A stretch of 64,000 bases of DNA from NCBI GenBank assembly GCA_009760885.1, contig CM019712.1, forward strand, positions 28,503,816 through 28,567,815, given 5' to 3'. The notes under the pieces were generated by a model. The model did no database searches. It was not told the DNA's origin and saw nothing but the letters and a program-made list of their open reading frames with translations. Origin of the DNA: Achatina immaculata (Eukaryota; Mollusca; Gastropoda; Stylommatophora; Achatinidae). The position numbers and the translations under genes are program-made. Positions 20,886-32,559 of this stretch are shown here, one piece after another (position 1 is the first letter of the stretch; every line of letters starts with the position of its first letter).

Positions 20886-21709
20886 TCAGTCATTTCGCAT
20901 GTCCCTTGCGGAACTTTGCCTCCCTAACAGCTCTCCTGTAAGCCTCTCGGTTGTAGGCAAGATGGCCTGCTGCTGATGCATCCATTTGCAGATTATCAAC
21001 GATGGCTTGCAGCCATCTTCGCCTTGGTCTTCCTCTCTTTCTTTTTCCCATTATGTACCCTTCCAAGACGGTCTTCTCTAAATTATCATGACGTTTAATG
21101 TGTCTAAAATATTTAAGTTTTCTCTGTTTAATCCTCTTTGCCAGCCAGCCTTCTTCAATATTAAGTTCTTGTAGTATGGATATATTTGTTCTTTTTTGTG
21201 TCCATGATATTTGAAAAACTCTTCTGTAACATTTATATTTAAAGGCATTTATGTGTTTCCCAGCTGTTTTGTTAAGTGTCCAGGTCTCACGGGCGTATGT
21301 TGCGATAGGAAAGATCAATCAATCAATCAATCAATCATGTGCCGTGCCGCATGGCGTAGGCGATCATTTCTCTCCACAACTCCCTGTCTTTAGACTTCAT
21401 TATGAGATCTGCCGATGACTTTCTTTCTAGCCACACTGACAGTGCATCCAGTAACTTCTCTCTCTGTCTTCCTCTGTTTCTTCTTCCCTCAGATTTTTCC
21501 AGTTGCCACAGAGTGTTCCAGTTTTCCTCTTCTCAGAAAGTGTCCAACAAATCTCGCTTGTCTGCCTCTGATCTTTACTGTAATTTGCCTTTTAACTCCA
21601 GCCTCTCTTAAGACTTCTTCGTTGGTTTTCGTAGCAGTCCATGATAGGAAAGCTGCATGCCCTTAAAAACCTTATTTTTGTAGTTCTCTCTGCCCCTCTC
21701 CATAGCTTC
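20886..21709 (-). pseudogene. LINE A copy, interrupted by LINE G, with 9-bp TSD
   Basis: The minus strand from 21,313 leftwards encodes ATYARETWTLNKTAGKHINA, FKYKCYRRVFQISWTQKRTN, SILQELNIEEGWLAKRIKQ, KRKRGRPRRRWLQ and DASAAGHLAYNREAYR, an open 142-codon tail. Its 5' continuation (LWRGAERTTKI-like, minus strand) reappears at 21,653-21,709 beyond the inserted LINE G. TATGTTTTC at 20,877-20,885 and 21,710-21,718 is a probable 9-bp TSD for the whole element. The element is 5'-truncated after the RT core. Confidence 0.88.
21314..21642 (-). pseudogene. LINE G copy 2 inserted into LINE A, 10-bp TSD
   Basis: GATAGGAAAG stands at 21,304-21,313 and 21,643-21,652, and joining the flanks restores the LINE A sequence. 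The insert ends on its 3' side in (ATCA)n, i.e. a (TGAT)n tail on the minus strand. It encodes ATKTNEEVLREAGVKRQITV, RQARFVGHFLRRGKLEHSVA and TGKI on the minus strand with few breaks. This gives a clear order of events: LINE A first, LINE G later. Confidence 0.92.
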
Positions 21710-21718
21710 TATGTTTTC

Positions 21719-21984
21719 CATGAAATGTAACATTTTCTCGTGAAGCTAGTGTTAAGACACCGAAAAGAAGACAAATATATAAGAGCAACATATTAACTGT
21801 CTTTTCAGGGAGTTTGTCAGAACCTCACTATTTCCCTCTCCGCACTTCTGTAAAAATAAAAACACAAACTCTTTAGTGTTGCCTGGCTGTCTTCTGAAGG
21901 TGTAGAGAGACATTTTCTCCGAAATGTTGGGGTCTCATGCGAAGTATGTCTTGACTGACTCTGAGAAATTAACTAGGTCGTCGT
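21719..21984. other. No gene recognised
   Basis: Short spacer between two LINE insertions without recognisable content. Confidence 0.4.
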
Positions 21985-22715
21985 AATCGTATCAAATGTC
22001 AATTCTCATAAAACGAGCAGGAAAGAAAATATCTGGAACATATCACGAGAAGACAGAAGTTATAGAAATTGGGCATGTCACGAGAAGACAGAAGTTAGAG
22101 AACTTGGGCATGTCACGAGAAGACAGAAGTTAGAGAACTTGGGCATGTCACGAGAAGACAGAAGTTAGAGAACTTGTGCATGTCACGACAAGACAGAAGT
22201 TAGAGAACGTGTGCATGTCACGAGAAGACAGAAGTTAGAGAACTTGGGCATGTCACGACAAGACAGAAGTTAGAGAACTTGGGCATGTCACGAGAAGACA
22301 GAAGTTAGAGAACTTGGGCATGTCACGACAAGACAGAAGTTAGAGAACTTGTGCATGTCACGACAAGACAGAAGTTATAGAACTTGGACATGTCACGACA
22401 AGACAGAAGTTATAGAACTTGGACATGTCACGACAAGACAGAAGTTATAGAACTTGGACATGTCACGACAAGACAGAAGTTATAGAACTTGGACATGTCA
22501 TGAGAAAGCAAAAAGAAGTTAGAGGACTTGGTAAATGAATGCAAAAATGAACCGAACAAGATGGGAGAGACCAAAGAACAAATGTCTTGGCGGAATGCCC
22601 AAGTGGCACAGGAAAACAGAGCTTCTGAATTATTCGGACGCTTCAACGATCGCAGGGGATGCAGAAGAATGATCCGCTACGTTATCCGGCACAACACGTA
22701 ATGAATGAAATGAAC
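21985..22715 (+). pseudogene. LINE G copy 3 carrying a 35-bp array
   Basis: Before the array the plus strand reads TYHEKTEVIEIGHVTRRQ. The array unit itself reads GHVTRRQKLENL. After it come a worn GHVMRK, then MNRTRWERPKNK and DRRGCRRMIRYVIRHNT, with an AATGAATGAAATG tail. This is the order of LINE G motifs (GHxxRRxKLEH, TGKxxGxxxRGRPK, DRxxWRxxV). The 35-bp unit is not a multiple of three, so the array destroys the frame. Confidence 0.75.
22036..22515 (+). repeat. 35-bp minisatellite, about 14 copies, from LINE GHVTRRQKLENL codons
   Basis: CATGTCACGAGAAGACAGAA plus GTTAGAGAACTTGGG repeats every 35 bp. CACGAGAAG and CACGACAAG variants are mixed on the left and become uniform on the right. 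The unit translates as GHVTRRQKLENL, the conserved LINE motif at exactly this place. The same unit, inverted, forms the array at 40.1-40.8 kb. Confidence 0.92.
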
Positions 22716-22837
22716 CAATAAAAACATCTGAAATATTCTAGCCACAAACCGGACGTAATTAGGTCGTAGGTGCTCACATTAGCACCAAGACGTGCGTACA
22801 AAGCAAATGGGAACCGGAAATTAATTAGTTATTTAGT

Positions 22838-23678
22838 ATGAGAAATAATGACACTTTCTGGAGAATGACCATCAAGGGAGAACTCCACGTACGAGAAATA
22901 GAGGTAAACAAGGGAGAGTATGGCGTGAACAGCAGCAGCATATATGTACTTCACTCAACATTCATCACCAGCAGCACATATGTACTTCACTCAATATCCA
23001 TCAACAGCATCATATATGTACTTCACTCAATATACATCAGCAGCAGCATATATGTACTTCACTCAACATTCATCACCAGCATCATATATGTAATTCACTC
23101 AACATTCATCACCAGCAGCATATATGTACTTCACTCAACATCCATCAGCAGCATCATATATGTACTTCACTCAACATTCATCACCAGCAGCTTATATGTA
23201 CTTCACTCAACATTCATCACCAGCATCATATATGTACTTCACTCAACATTCATCAACAGCAGCACACATGTACTTCACTCAATATACATCACCAGCAGCA
23301 TATATGTACTTCACTCAACATTCATCAGCAGCATCATATATGTACTTCACTCAACATTCATCACCAGCAGCATATATGTACTTCACTCACCATTCATCAA
23401 CAGCAGCACACATGTACTTCACTCAACATTCATCAGCAGCATCATATATGTACTTCACTCACCATTCATCAACAGCAGCACACATGTACTTCACTCAACA
23501 TTCATCACCTGCAGCAAATATGTACTTCGCTCAACATTCATCAGCAGCATCATATATGTACTTCACTCAACATTCATCAGCAGCATCATATATGTACTTC
23601 ACTCAACATTCATCAACAGCAGCATCCACATTGGCTGAAAAACATGAGAAGTTCACAGAACGTGCTGCTGTCAAGTAA
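22838..23678. repeat. 36-bp minisatellite, about 19 copies
   Basis: CAGCAGCATATATGTACTTC plus ACTCAACATTCATCAC repeats every 36 bp from about 22,935 to 23,630. Two plus-strand frames stay open through it: 22,838-23,638 (266 codons, YVLHSTFITSSI repeats) and 23,124-23,678 (184 codons, MYFTQHSSPAAY repeats). Both are explained by a stop-free unit divisible by three. I call neither a gene. Confidence 0.93.
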
Positions 23679-23679
23679 A

Positions 23680-24328
23680 AACGCCACATGAACATCTTGG
23701 ACACTGGCCGCTGTGTCCATCAACAACCAAAAATGAATACTGCAGCTCCCTGTCCGTCTTCAGGACTGTGATTTCCGATAGCATCGTTGTCTACTAGAAA
23801 CATCATGCAAAGAACGCAGCCGTTCGGAGATCTTAAAACAAAACAATACAAGGAAAATAACCTCCCATTTGTATTGTTCTTAATTGTGCACGTCATTCCA
23901 TAGGCAGGAGAAATGGACACTTGATGTTTCTGAACTTGGCAAATAAGATACATCAGTTTCCTGCTGTTGTAGGTGTCTGTAGATAAACTTACAATCAATT
24001 TCACGTTTGTCTTACCGTAACGTTGATGTTGATCTGACTAGCGGACAGAAACATCAAGTTCCTGCAACCAGTTCACGACTTTCCCGTAACTTCAGCCAAC
24101 AACCAGAATCTTTCTTTTACGTGTGAGTGAACGCCCAACAGCCAACCTGTTTCTAGGAGCACAGCAGGGCGATAAATCTACTTCACTAGAAAAATAAGGC
24201 CACACACGCGTTTTGTAATAAACACGTCAGCCATTTTTTAACCGGAACATGCCACTGTATTGTAACATTTCTACTTTATCAAGGTTATCAGTAGCAGTTT
24301 CGTCAATATCTTTATTAATCACATCGAC
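23680..24328. other. No gene recognised
   Basis: Contains a 94-codon minus-strand frame (23,720-24,004) with no recognised motif and no other structure. Confidence 0.45.
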
Positions 24329-24416
24329 GTGTGTGTGTGTGCTCGTGTGTGTGTGTGTTCAGCCATAACCTCAGCCTCACTTGCTCAGCCTCACTTGCTC
24401 AGCCTCACTTGCTCGT
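24329..24416. repeat. (GT)n microsatellite and 14-bp repeat, three copies
   Basis: GTGTGTGTGTGTGCTCGTGT is followed by TCAGCCTCACTTGC repeated three times (about 24,369-24,414). Confidence 0.9.
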
Positions 24417-24831
24417 CTCTCTCGAACGTTTCTCGTCCGATGCTCACACACGAACACGGAGAGATATCACGTGGGCAACAAGATCAAGATGGCGCAACCA
24501 ATGAATGCACGGATGGAACTATAAATATGACGGCCATAAGATGTTTGTCTTATACCGTACTTTGAGTTGAAGCTCCAAAAACTTAAACTAAAACGTAACC
24601 GTCGCACGTGTTTGTCCCTACCGGACGAGGTGGTTCCTCTAGAACCCCTATTAACGTCGTTATGATTCAAAGAATTTTGGGTTGTCACGATTGTTCTTGG
24701 GAATTTACAGTGTTGGTTTCCCCTTAACTTGCACTGGTTTGTTTATGGTTTACTCCACTAGCCTTTGATTCTGGCCAGAGCCTACCCTACAAGGCAGCAA
24801 TGGGGTTGAAATCATAGCTTTCCTTCTCCTA

Positions 24832-25005
24832 AATGAGCTACCAACCAAGACTAACGAGTCCTATCTACCCGAAGCGTCTGGTTTTCAGGCGCCAGATACT
24901 CGCCTTTCGCCCATTCTGTTAGTTTAAACAGTTCCACCACGAGAAGGCCAGAAGCTGGACTTGAAATGTCAGAGGCTATTTGAGACGCACGCCTTGGAGA
25001 CATTT
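24832..25005. repeat. Dispersed repeat F, copy 2
   Basis: ATGAGCTACCAACCAAGACT, GTCTGGTTTTCAGGCGCCAG, GTTAGTTTAAACAG, AAGCTGGACTTG and GAGACGCACGCC match 2455-2640 in the same order and orientation. Similarity falls off on both sides. Confidence 0.7.
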
Positions 25006-25632
25006 AATTGAGGTGGAGAAACGAAGCAGTTAATTTAGTTGTATTGTTTTTAGAAAACGTAAAAGACTGACACTAGCAAGTGAGTTTATAAGCTCTTGAC
25101 TGTGATAATAGTGCAATCTCATTAGCACAGTCATCATTGATCCCGTTCTATTCTCAGTTAGTCAACAATTTAAAACACACACGCTGCCTAATGTCTTTCA
25201 TAATACGGGTACCGGGGTGCAGACCTCACCAGATAATACCATCAAAGAGACCACCAAAGGCGGAGAGGCCATCAAAGGCCATCAGAGGCGGAGATATCAG
25301 AATGACTTCCCATAAACCGTGATAAGAAACCAAGAATAACGATTCTGTATGGTCTAGTACGAGAGGTGGTCCATGAAAGTTTTGGAAGATGGGGAGGGGG
25401 GAGGGTTTATGAATTACCTCCCTGGGTAACACCAAGCCTAGTTACGCCACTGTCTAGACTGTATGCAAGCTATCCGTTATCATTGGGAAGACATCTTAGA
25501 ACTAGATCTTTAAAAAAAACTGATCATTTGCAGCGGTAATTGAAAATGTAAATGATAATGTATCACTATGAATGGTAATTGACAAGTAAAATTGGTTAAT
25601 TGACCATAAACGTTTCAGACTGATCAGTACCA
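25006..25632. other. No gene recognised; small degenerate repeat at 25,230-25,300
   Basis: CCATCAAAGAGACCACCAAA, GGCGGAGAGGCCATCAAAGG and CCATCAGAGGCGGAG are imperfect copies of a short unit. Nothing else was recognised. Confidence 0.5.
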
Positions 25633-25644
25633 AGAAGTGGGGGT

Positions 25645-25834
25645 TATCATCATCATCATTCATTTGCATGTCCCTTGCGGAACTTTGCCTCCCTAACAGA
25701 ACTCCTGTAGGCCTCTCGGTTGTGAGCAAGATGGCCTGCTGCTGCTGCATCCTTTTCCAGATCGTCAACGACGTCTTGCAGCCATCTTCGTTTTGGTATT
25801 CCTCTTTCTCTTTTTCCCATTATGTATCCATAAC
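25645..25834 (-). pseudogene. LINE A copy, 190 bp, with 12-bp TSD
   Basis: AGAAGTGGGGGT stands at 25,633-25,644 and 25,835-25,846. Between them lies only the LINE A tail on the minus strand (KRRWLQDVVDDLEKDAAAAG, HLAHNREAYRSSVREAKFRK, GHAN) with a TGATGATGATGA-type 3' tail. The reading frame is intact over this stretch. It is a short, severely 5'-truncated and fairly young insertion. Confidence 0.92.
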
Positions 25835-25886
25835 AGAAGTGGGGGTATGCTTTATATATTCAGAAAAATACAGGCTTGACTGATGC

Positions 25887-25944
25887 TGTACCATGCCAGC
25901 AGGTGGTGTACCATGCCAGCAGGTGCTGTACCATGCCAGAAGAT
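25887..25944. repeat. 20-bp repeat, three copies
   Basis: GCTGTACCATGCCAGCAGGT occurs three times in succession, the last with AAGATG in place of CAGGTG. Confidence 0.85.
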
Positions 25945-26119
25945 GACGGCTTTTACTTCTACTCCCCTGCGTTCTTTTGTGGGCCCTTAGCACTGGGTAG
26001 AGTTCTCAGAACAGACAAGCTAATGGTAAAGAGAGAACTCGGGCTTTTGGAGGACGTACGTCTGTTGTTCGCTGGACAGAGATTAACAGGTCAAGGTCTT
26101 CAGACACCACACAGGTCAC

Positions 26120-26980
26120 ATTAGAGTCAAACATCACACATACAACATAACACATAAAACATCTTACATACAACAGACAGAGATATCACACATACAACGT
26201 CACGCATACAACATCATACATACAACATAACACATAAAACATCTTACATAAACAGACAGAGATATCACACATACAACATCACGCATACAACAGACAGGGA
26301 TATCACACATTCACACATACACCAGACAGAGATATCACACATACAATATCACATATACAACAGACAGAGATTTCACACATAAAATAGACAGAGAAATCAC
26401 ACATACAACAAATTGAGATATCACACATACAACAGATTGAGATATCACATAAAATAGACTGAGATATCATGTACAAGAGTTTGTTAATCACAAAACACCA
26501 GACTGAGGCATAGACATACAACAGACAGACATCACACATACAACAGACAAACATCACACATACACCAGATTATGACATCACACACAACAGATTGATAAAC
26601 CACACACACACACACACAAATATATCACACATGCAACAGACAGACATCACACATACAACAGACAGACATCACACATACAACAGACAGACATCACACATAC
26701 AACAGACAGACATCACACATACAACAGACAGACATCACACGTACAACAGACAGACATCACACATACAACAGACAGACATCACACGTACAACAGACAGACA
26801 TCACACGTACAACAGACAGACATCACACATACAACAGACAGACATCACACATACAACAGACAGACATCACATATACAACAGACAGACATCACACATACAA
26901 CAGACAGACATCACACGTACAACAGACAGACATCACACATACAACAGACAGACATCACACATAGAAAACACTGAAGTTAG
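26120..26980. repeat. 22-bp minisatellite with a degenerate left half
   Basis: From 26,600 the unit CAGACAGACATCACACATAC plus AA repeats regularly about 17 times, with AC(A/G)TACAA variants. From 26,120 to 26,600 the same words (ACATCACACATACAACAGACAG) occur at irregular spacing with GAGATATCACAC inserts, suggesting the older margin of the array. The 137-codon plus frame at 26,592 is array-encoded. Confidence 0.9.
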
Positions 26981-27218
26981 ACACAACCAGACAGTGCTAA
27001 TGTGACACCAGTGAGATGACAGCGCGCCACCTGTGGCGGGAGTGCCATGAACTGTCATCATTTCCAGGTTTTCAACGACGACAAAGAGGATAGCACACTT
27101 CTGTTAAGCGTATGAAGTTCCTGACAGTCTTGTGTCACGTGGGGTCATGACGCACCCCCTACCCCGCCCTGCTAGGTGGATCAGGTCACTGGAGTAAACG
27201 TTTATTCCTTTATTCCAT

Positions 27219-27416
27219 CAGTGGTTCTCAACTGGCAAGCATGTCCTCCCCTGTAATGAATATTTTTTTTTCTCCAAGAGAGGAATGTTGTCTATAAGAA
27301 TATAATGTAACATTGTCAAAATCATTTCTGGACGATTATTTAGTGTGTAAGTTAGGATTCGGGGGCAGCCTGGGTTGAAGAAGGAGGACTGGTACGTGAG
27401 AGTTTGAGAATCACTG
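27219..27416. mobile_element. Possible hAT-type MITE, about 198 bp
   Basis: CAGTGGTTCTCAAC at 27,219-27,232 faces TTTGAGAATCACTG ending at 27,416, an imperfect terminal inverted repeat of the CAGTGGTTCTCAA type well known from hAT elements. The 8-bp flanks (TATTCCAT and TGGATATA) do not match, so either the duplication has decayed or the right border is misplaced. There is no coding capacity. Confidence 0.5.
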
Positions 27417-27516
27417 TGGATATATTTGATTGAATGTGCATAAATGGTTTCCATTATCTGTTTCTTTGGCCTGCAAGTTTATTCTGCTAAACATTTCTAT
27501 ATGCGCTCTATGACGA

Positions 27517-27740
27517 GGGTTATACAGTCAAAGCCGACCGAGTTACAGCCATTCGTCTTAAATGACAAAAACCACATGGAACTATGAAGAATGCTATACA
27601 GTCAAAGCCGACCGAGTTACAGCCATTCGTCTTAAATGACAAAAACCACATGGAACTATGAAGAGTGTTATACAGTCACGAAAGACCGAGTTTACAGCCA
27701 TCGTCTTAATGACCAAAGCCACGTGGAATCGGAAAATATT
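27517..27740. repeat. 74-bp repeat, three copies
   Basis: TATACAGTCAAAGCCGACCG starts at 27,521 and 27,595. A worn copy (TATACAGTCACGAAAGACCG) starts at 27,669. The first two copies are almost identical. Confidence 0.9.
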
Positions 27741-28724
27741 CTAGATACGAGTAAGCGCTACCGTCTTATGCTCTCTTACATAAATAATTAGATTCCTCTG
27801 TCCTTACTTCATGATCGTATGCAATGACCTTAATTTGTAGACTCCGCTATGTCGCGAATTCCTAATGTCCTCAGTTCTTGTACCTTTGAGAGATGTTCAT
27901 TCTTTTCTATTTCTGCCACTCAGAATTCACTTTATAGCAGAGGGATTCTCATTAAGGGATAGTAATGCATTTAATATGTAGAAAATGACTCACTGACAAT
28001 ATCAAAATGATGCCTCATTATTACACACGACAATAACGTCCATCGTTAGCATGGAAATAAATTGAAGAACATTTCATTACTGTACAAAATATAACGAACA
28101 TAAGAAATAAAATGATGGCTGTAGCAAATAAAGAGCTCGGAAGATTCTTGTCTGGTTGTGTCAGCAGTTGCGAGAAAATGACGTCGAAGTTGATTTGACA
28201 TCAGAAAGGGGTGCAAAAAAAAAAAAACGCTAAAATTCAACATTCAAAACTGTAAGGTCACTACAAATCGGCTTCGTCGATGTAAAGAACGAAAGTTTTC
28301 GAAGCATTCGTGGGAAAAGTAAAATTGTAGGCGAAGAAAGTGTGGATAAGAAACAAACTGGAACCTCGCTGAAGGGTAAAAGGTAAAATCTCCGCTCCCA
28401 TGTCAGTATGGCGTATCGGGGATACCGAGTTACTCCATGAAGGGTAAAAGGTAAAATCCCCGTTTCCATATCAGTACAGAATATTGGGGATACCGACGAT
28501 TATGAAATGAAAAAAAGTCTTTCAGAGCTGATGAGACATCCATGTTCTTTACTTTAATGCCAGGCAAGACACTGCTCAGGAAAGGAGATAATTCCTTTGC
28601 AGGGACAAACAAGTAAGGTCAGGCTTTCATTGTTATTTTCAGCAAATGCAGACGAAGTTGAGACCCTGAAGCTTCTGATGTTTTGAAATTTGATAAAAGA
28701 ATGTGTCTAAAAATGAATGCATTT
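27741..28724. other. No gene recognised; 69-bp direct repeat at 28,369-28,500
   Basis: TGAAGGGTAAAAGGTAAAAT recurs once after about 67-69 bp, each time followed by CAGTA..GTAT.GGGGATACCGA. The remainder holds short frames on the minus strand without motifs. Confidence 0.55.
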
Positions 28725-29395
28725 CCTTGTCATTATAGAACTGGCAGCAATAAATGGACTTCCATGCAATTATAGAAGTAGCAGCGATACATGGGCGTCC
28801 TTGCAATTATAGAAATAACAGCGATATATGGACGTCCTTACAATTATAGAAGTATCAGCAATACATGGACGTCCTTACAATTATAGAAATAACAGCGATA
28901 TATGGACGTCCTTACAATTATAGAAGTATCAGCGATACATGGACGTCCTTACAATTATAGAAATAACAGCGATACATAGGCGTCCTTACAATTATAGAAG
29001 TATCAGCAATACATGGACGTCCTTACAATTATAGAAATAACAGCGATATATGGACGTCCTTAAATTATAGAAGTATCAGCGATACATGGACGTCCTTGCA
29101 ATTATAGAAGTATCAGCGATACATGGACGTCCTTACAATTATAGAAATAACAGCGATACATGGACGTCCTTACAATTATAGAAATAACAGCGATACATGG
29201 ACGTCCTTACAATTATAGAAATAACAGCGATACATGAACGTCCTTACAATTATAGAAATAACAGCGATACATGGACGTCCTTACAATTATAGAAATAACA
29301 GCGATACATGAACGTCCTTACAATTATAGAAATAACAGCGATACATGGACGTCCTTGCAATTATAGAAATAGAAGCGATACATGGACTTCCTTGT
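28725..29395. repeat. 37-bp minisatellite, about 18 copies
   Basis: TTACAATTATAGAAATAACA plus GCGATACATGGACGTCC repeats every 37 bp. AAATAACAG and AAGTATCAG units alternate in the left half, a 74-bp period. The array ends exactly where the mariner-like element begins, and its last unit (CCTTGTAGTTAT) was the target. Confidence 0.93.
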
Positions 29396-29402
29396 AGTTA
29401 TA

Positions 29403-30388
29403 CAGGGTCCGGCATAAAGCATAGCTGGATTTTACAAATAGAAAATAAATAAACGTTATACATGTTTTTGGTAAAAAAAAAAAGGTAAAATGAAACTCAG
29501 AAAAGTGGTTATTTTGATTGTTATTGACAATAGTATTTAACTTTTGAAAATTACGCCGGTTAGATGACCGCCATTACATTTGATACATTCAGCCAGGCGT
29601 CTGGAAAATTCCTACATAACACCATTTAACATGTTCAAAGGCATATTTTGAATGTAGTGTCAGATTCGATCTATTAGATCTGCAACTGACTGTGGTCGAC
29701 TAGCACACACCGTGTTCTTGAGATACCCTCACAAAAAAAGAAGTCTGCGGCCGATAAATCGGGTGACCATGCAGGCCAATGAATATCCCCAAATCTGAAA
29801 ATAAGACGATTGGGAAATGCTTGTCGGAGCATGGCCATGGACTGACGGGCTGTGTGGGCAGTTGCTCCATTTTGTTGAAATCATATTAGTCTTTTATTTC
29901 TATTGGCCAAGTCTGGAATGAAGTATTCATTTAGCATCTGCACATAAAGATCACTATTAGCAGTAAGAGGATGCCAGGTGCCAAGGCGTTCCTAACAGCT
30001 GATCGCCGAGGGCCACGAAGCAATGCGTTGCGGACTTCTTGAATTCGTTCAGGTGTCTGTTGAGTTCTTGAACGACCAGTAGACTTGTTATTAAGGTAAT
30101 TAGCGGTTTCATTAAATATTTTGACCCATCTCAAATTTGTTTTGTCCTCCAGTCGGGAACATTATTACCGGGATGCAACTCAAAATGGCGACGAAACTTT
30201 TGTTGGACAGTAATAGATTTTCTCCACTTTTAAAATTAAATGGTGAATGCGCGATGTTGTGTTTGCCAAGAAGCCATTGTTAAAAATGGCCGTTTGTCTT
30301 CTTCATCTCTGACGTCATGTTTTTTTCACACATGTTCAGTTTCTGCACACTACGTCAGTTAAATCCAGCTATGCTTTATGCCGGACAG
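29403..30388 (-). mobile_element. Internally deleted DD41D mariner-like element, copy 1
   Basis: The terminal repeat CAGGGTCCGGCATAAAGCAT (29,403) faces ATGCTTTATGCCGGAC (ending 30,386). TA precedes the left end, while the last few bases on the right are mutated. On the minus strand the coding remnant has the N-terminal helix-turn-helix part (LRWVKIFNETANYLNNKSTG, RTQQTPERIQEVRNALLRGP, RRSAVRNALAPGI) joined directly to the C-terminal catalytic part (DLYVQMLNEYFIPDLANRN, FQQNGATAHTARQSMAMLR, GDIHWPAWSPDLSAADFF). The middle, including the first catalytic Asp, is absent. The second Asp is Asn here, and 41 residues separate it from the last Asp. Such HTH (DUF4817-like) plus DDE proteins are known mariner/Tc1 relatives. 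Non-functional. Confidence 0.88.
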
Positions 30389-30544
30389 TTTAGAATAGAA
30401 TTTAATTTGACGAACCAATGGAGTAAATTGAGAAGTGAAGGGGCTTACTCTGTGCAATGATATCACCGTGGCGTAAGAGAGTAAATTTGATAATAATAAT
30501 TTCTCATATATTTGCTATGTTCAATATATTATTAAAGATAGGGA

Positions 30545-31345
30545 TCAGAAGTTGAGTGTACAAGTTTTGTCATTGCTCAAGACCAACAAGACCTGCAAGA
30601 TCTCTTGGATAAAGTCGCCACTGAAAGTGAAAAGAAAGGCCTTACTATGATCATCAAAAAGACAGAGACTATGGTTATATCTAAGAAACAGAATCCACCA
30701 ACATGCTGTATAAAATGAAATGGAACTATTCTGAAGCACGTGCAGAAATCCAAATACCTTGGAGCAGTAATAACTTCAGATGGGAAATCAGAACAGAAAT
30801 TAGGAACAGAATAGGCCAAGCAAAGACTGCATTTCAGAGAATGAGAAACATATTGTCCAACACATCCTTATCAATGAATGTTAGAAAACGAGTCCTAAAA
30901 TGCTATACTGAACCTATCTTGTTATATGAAAGTGAATCATGAACAATAGGCAGGTCTGCACAAAAATCATTGGAAGCAGCAGAAATGTGGTTTATTAGAA
31001 GGAGGAATGTTGCGAATCCCCTGGACAGCAAAAATAACTAATGAAGAATGTATGAGAAGAGCTGGAGAGACAAAGAACCTTGTCAAAAAGATAAGAGAGA
31101 GAGAGAGAGAGACAATGTACTTTCATAGGACATGCAATGAGAAGAGGGGGCATTGAAAATATTATAACAACAGGAAAAATAGAAGGAAGAAGATCAAGAG
31201 GAAGACCAAAAGAAATGATACTGGACAGTCTGACAGGATGGTGTGAAATTAGACCACCAATTGAACTGATGGCCTGCATGGAGGATCGTGTACTCTGGAG
31301 AAGCATAATAGCCAACGTCAGTCGGCACGGCACCTGATAATGATG
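30545..31345 (+). pseudogene. LINE B copy 2, RT tail to 3' end
   Basis: The plus strand gives AQDQQDLQDLLDKVATESEK, KGLTMIIKKTETMVISKKQ, KYLGAVITSDGK, RTEIRNRIGQAKTAFQRMRN, SLSMNVRKRVLKCYTEPILL, AAEMWFIRR, WTAKITNEECMRRAGETKN, a short (GA)n, GHAMRRGGIENIITTGKIEG and NVSRHGT, ending with TGATAATGATGA. Frameshifts and stops break it into several pieces. The copy begins just after the RT catalytic YADD block, so it is 5'-truncated. Confidence 0.88.
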
Positions 31346-32559
31346 AATGTTGCTCATATTCTTGATGTAATTGTTATTCTGTATAGTGTACGTGATGTTT
31401 GAAGAAATTAAATGAAAGATGAAAGATTATGGACACAATGCCACACAGACCTTAGAGCCAAGTTCTCCGACATCTAAACAGAAATTCTTTCGTTTATTCT
31501 GCCTATTTGTCTATCTTTCTGTCTGTCCGTTAACCCTCCTACCAGTTTCCCGTATATTTTGCAAATAAAGAAAGGCACGAGAAAAAGAATTAATAAACAG
31601 CATTATAGCCGGAATGAGGAAATGTGCCCATTTTTTTCTACAATGCTCTTTAGCTGCCAGAAATGTCGCCAAAGTTGGTGCCTGTTAACTGTGTCTTGTA
31701 GGGAAGTGGTAATGGATGGCCTCCCTTAGATGCTAAGAAAATAAGAGACAAAGAGAAACCGTGTTAATAGACTTGGTGGAGTTATCTTTCTTTAACATTA
31801 GAACATGAAGCTTGAAGTTTCTGACAGAAGTTATTATCTTTAGGGAGAAAAGAACGGGGTGTTCTGGATGTGTGTGTGTTAGGGCCCCGATGGTTTCTCT
31901 TTTTTTATTTTAATGAGAGGGGGAGGGGGTTCCCCTTTATTCTCATCTGTAGAACTGATCATGTTACTTGGCGGTTCATGGAAAGTTGACTGTGATAAGC
32001 TGGGGGCGGTAGGGTTGAGCTGGTAGTCAGATATAAGACTAATCTCCCCTTCTTTAGGTCAAGCCAAGAGAAGTTAACTTTCAACTCTGACCTACGACGT
32101 CTTAGACAAGAGTGTGCCTTGCTAGAGCTGGGATATTTTATCTGTAGGTGAAGCAATGGTGATCTGGTTTGTTGTGAATGATGGGTAGCCAGAAGATGAA
32201 GGAAGATTGTAATAAAATGACAAAAGCCAAGATAAAACTGTGTTAACATTTTAGCTTGGACAGTGTACAGTTTTTGTTGTCAAGAGGAAAGTGCGGTACT
32301 CACTGAGTCACTTCACTGCTACCAACTGGAGACAGAAGATTAGGAATAGAGAGGAGTAGAGGCGAACTTTATCTGCAACAGTGAGCCTTACTGGCTCGGA
32401 AAGCAGAAGAAGAAGAAGAAGAAGAGTGTGTATAAAATGATAAAATGAAGGCAGGTACACAAATTCATTCCTTTCCTTAATGACGATGCGGGTATTCATG
32501 GCTAGGTAGTTTTCTTTTGTGCGGAAGTATAGGAAAACTGAGTGCTATAATGAGATACA
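31346..32559. other. No gene recognised; short (AGA)n at 32,406
   Basis: Unique-looking DNA. Minus frames at 31,959-32,249 and 32,308-32,499 have no recognisable motif. Confidence 0.5.

Noticed and set aside
22036..22515. Regular direct repeats that might suggest a CRISPR array
   Set aside because: Units are contiguous without unique spacers, no cas genes exist, and the setting is eukaryotic. The same holds for all other arrays here.
26303..26557. Cysteine-rich minus-strand frame of 84 codons as a secreted peptide
   Set aside because: The cysteines come from ACACAT/GTATGT units of the degenerate 22-bp array.
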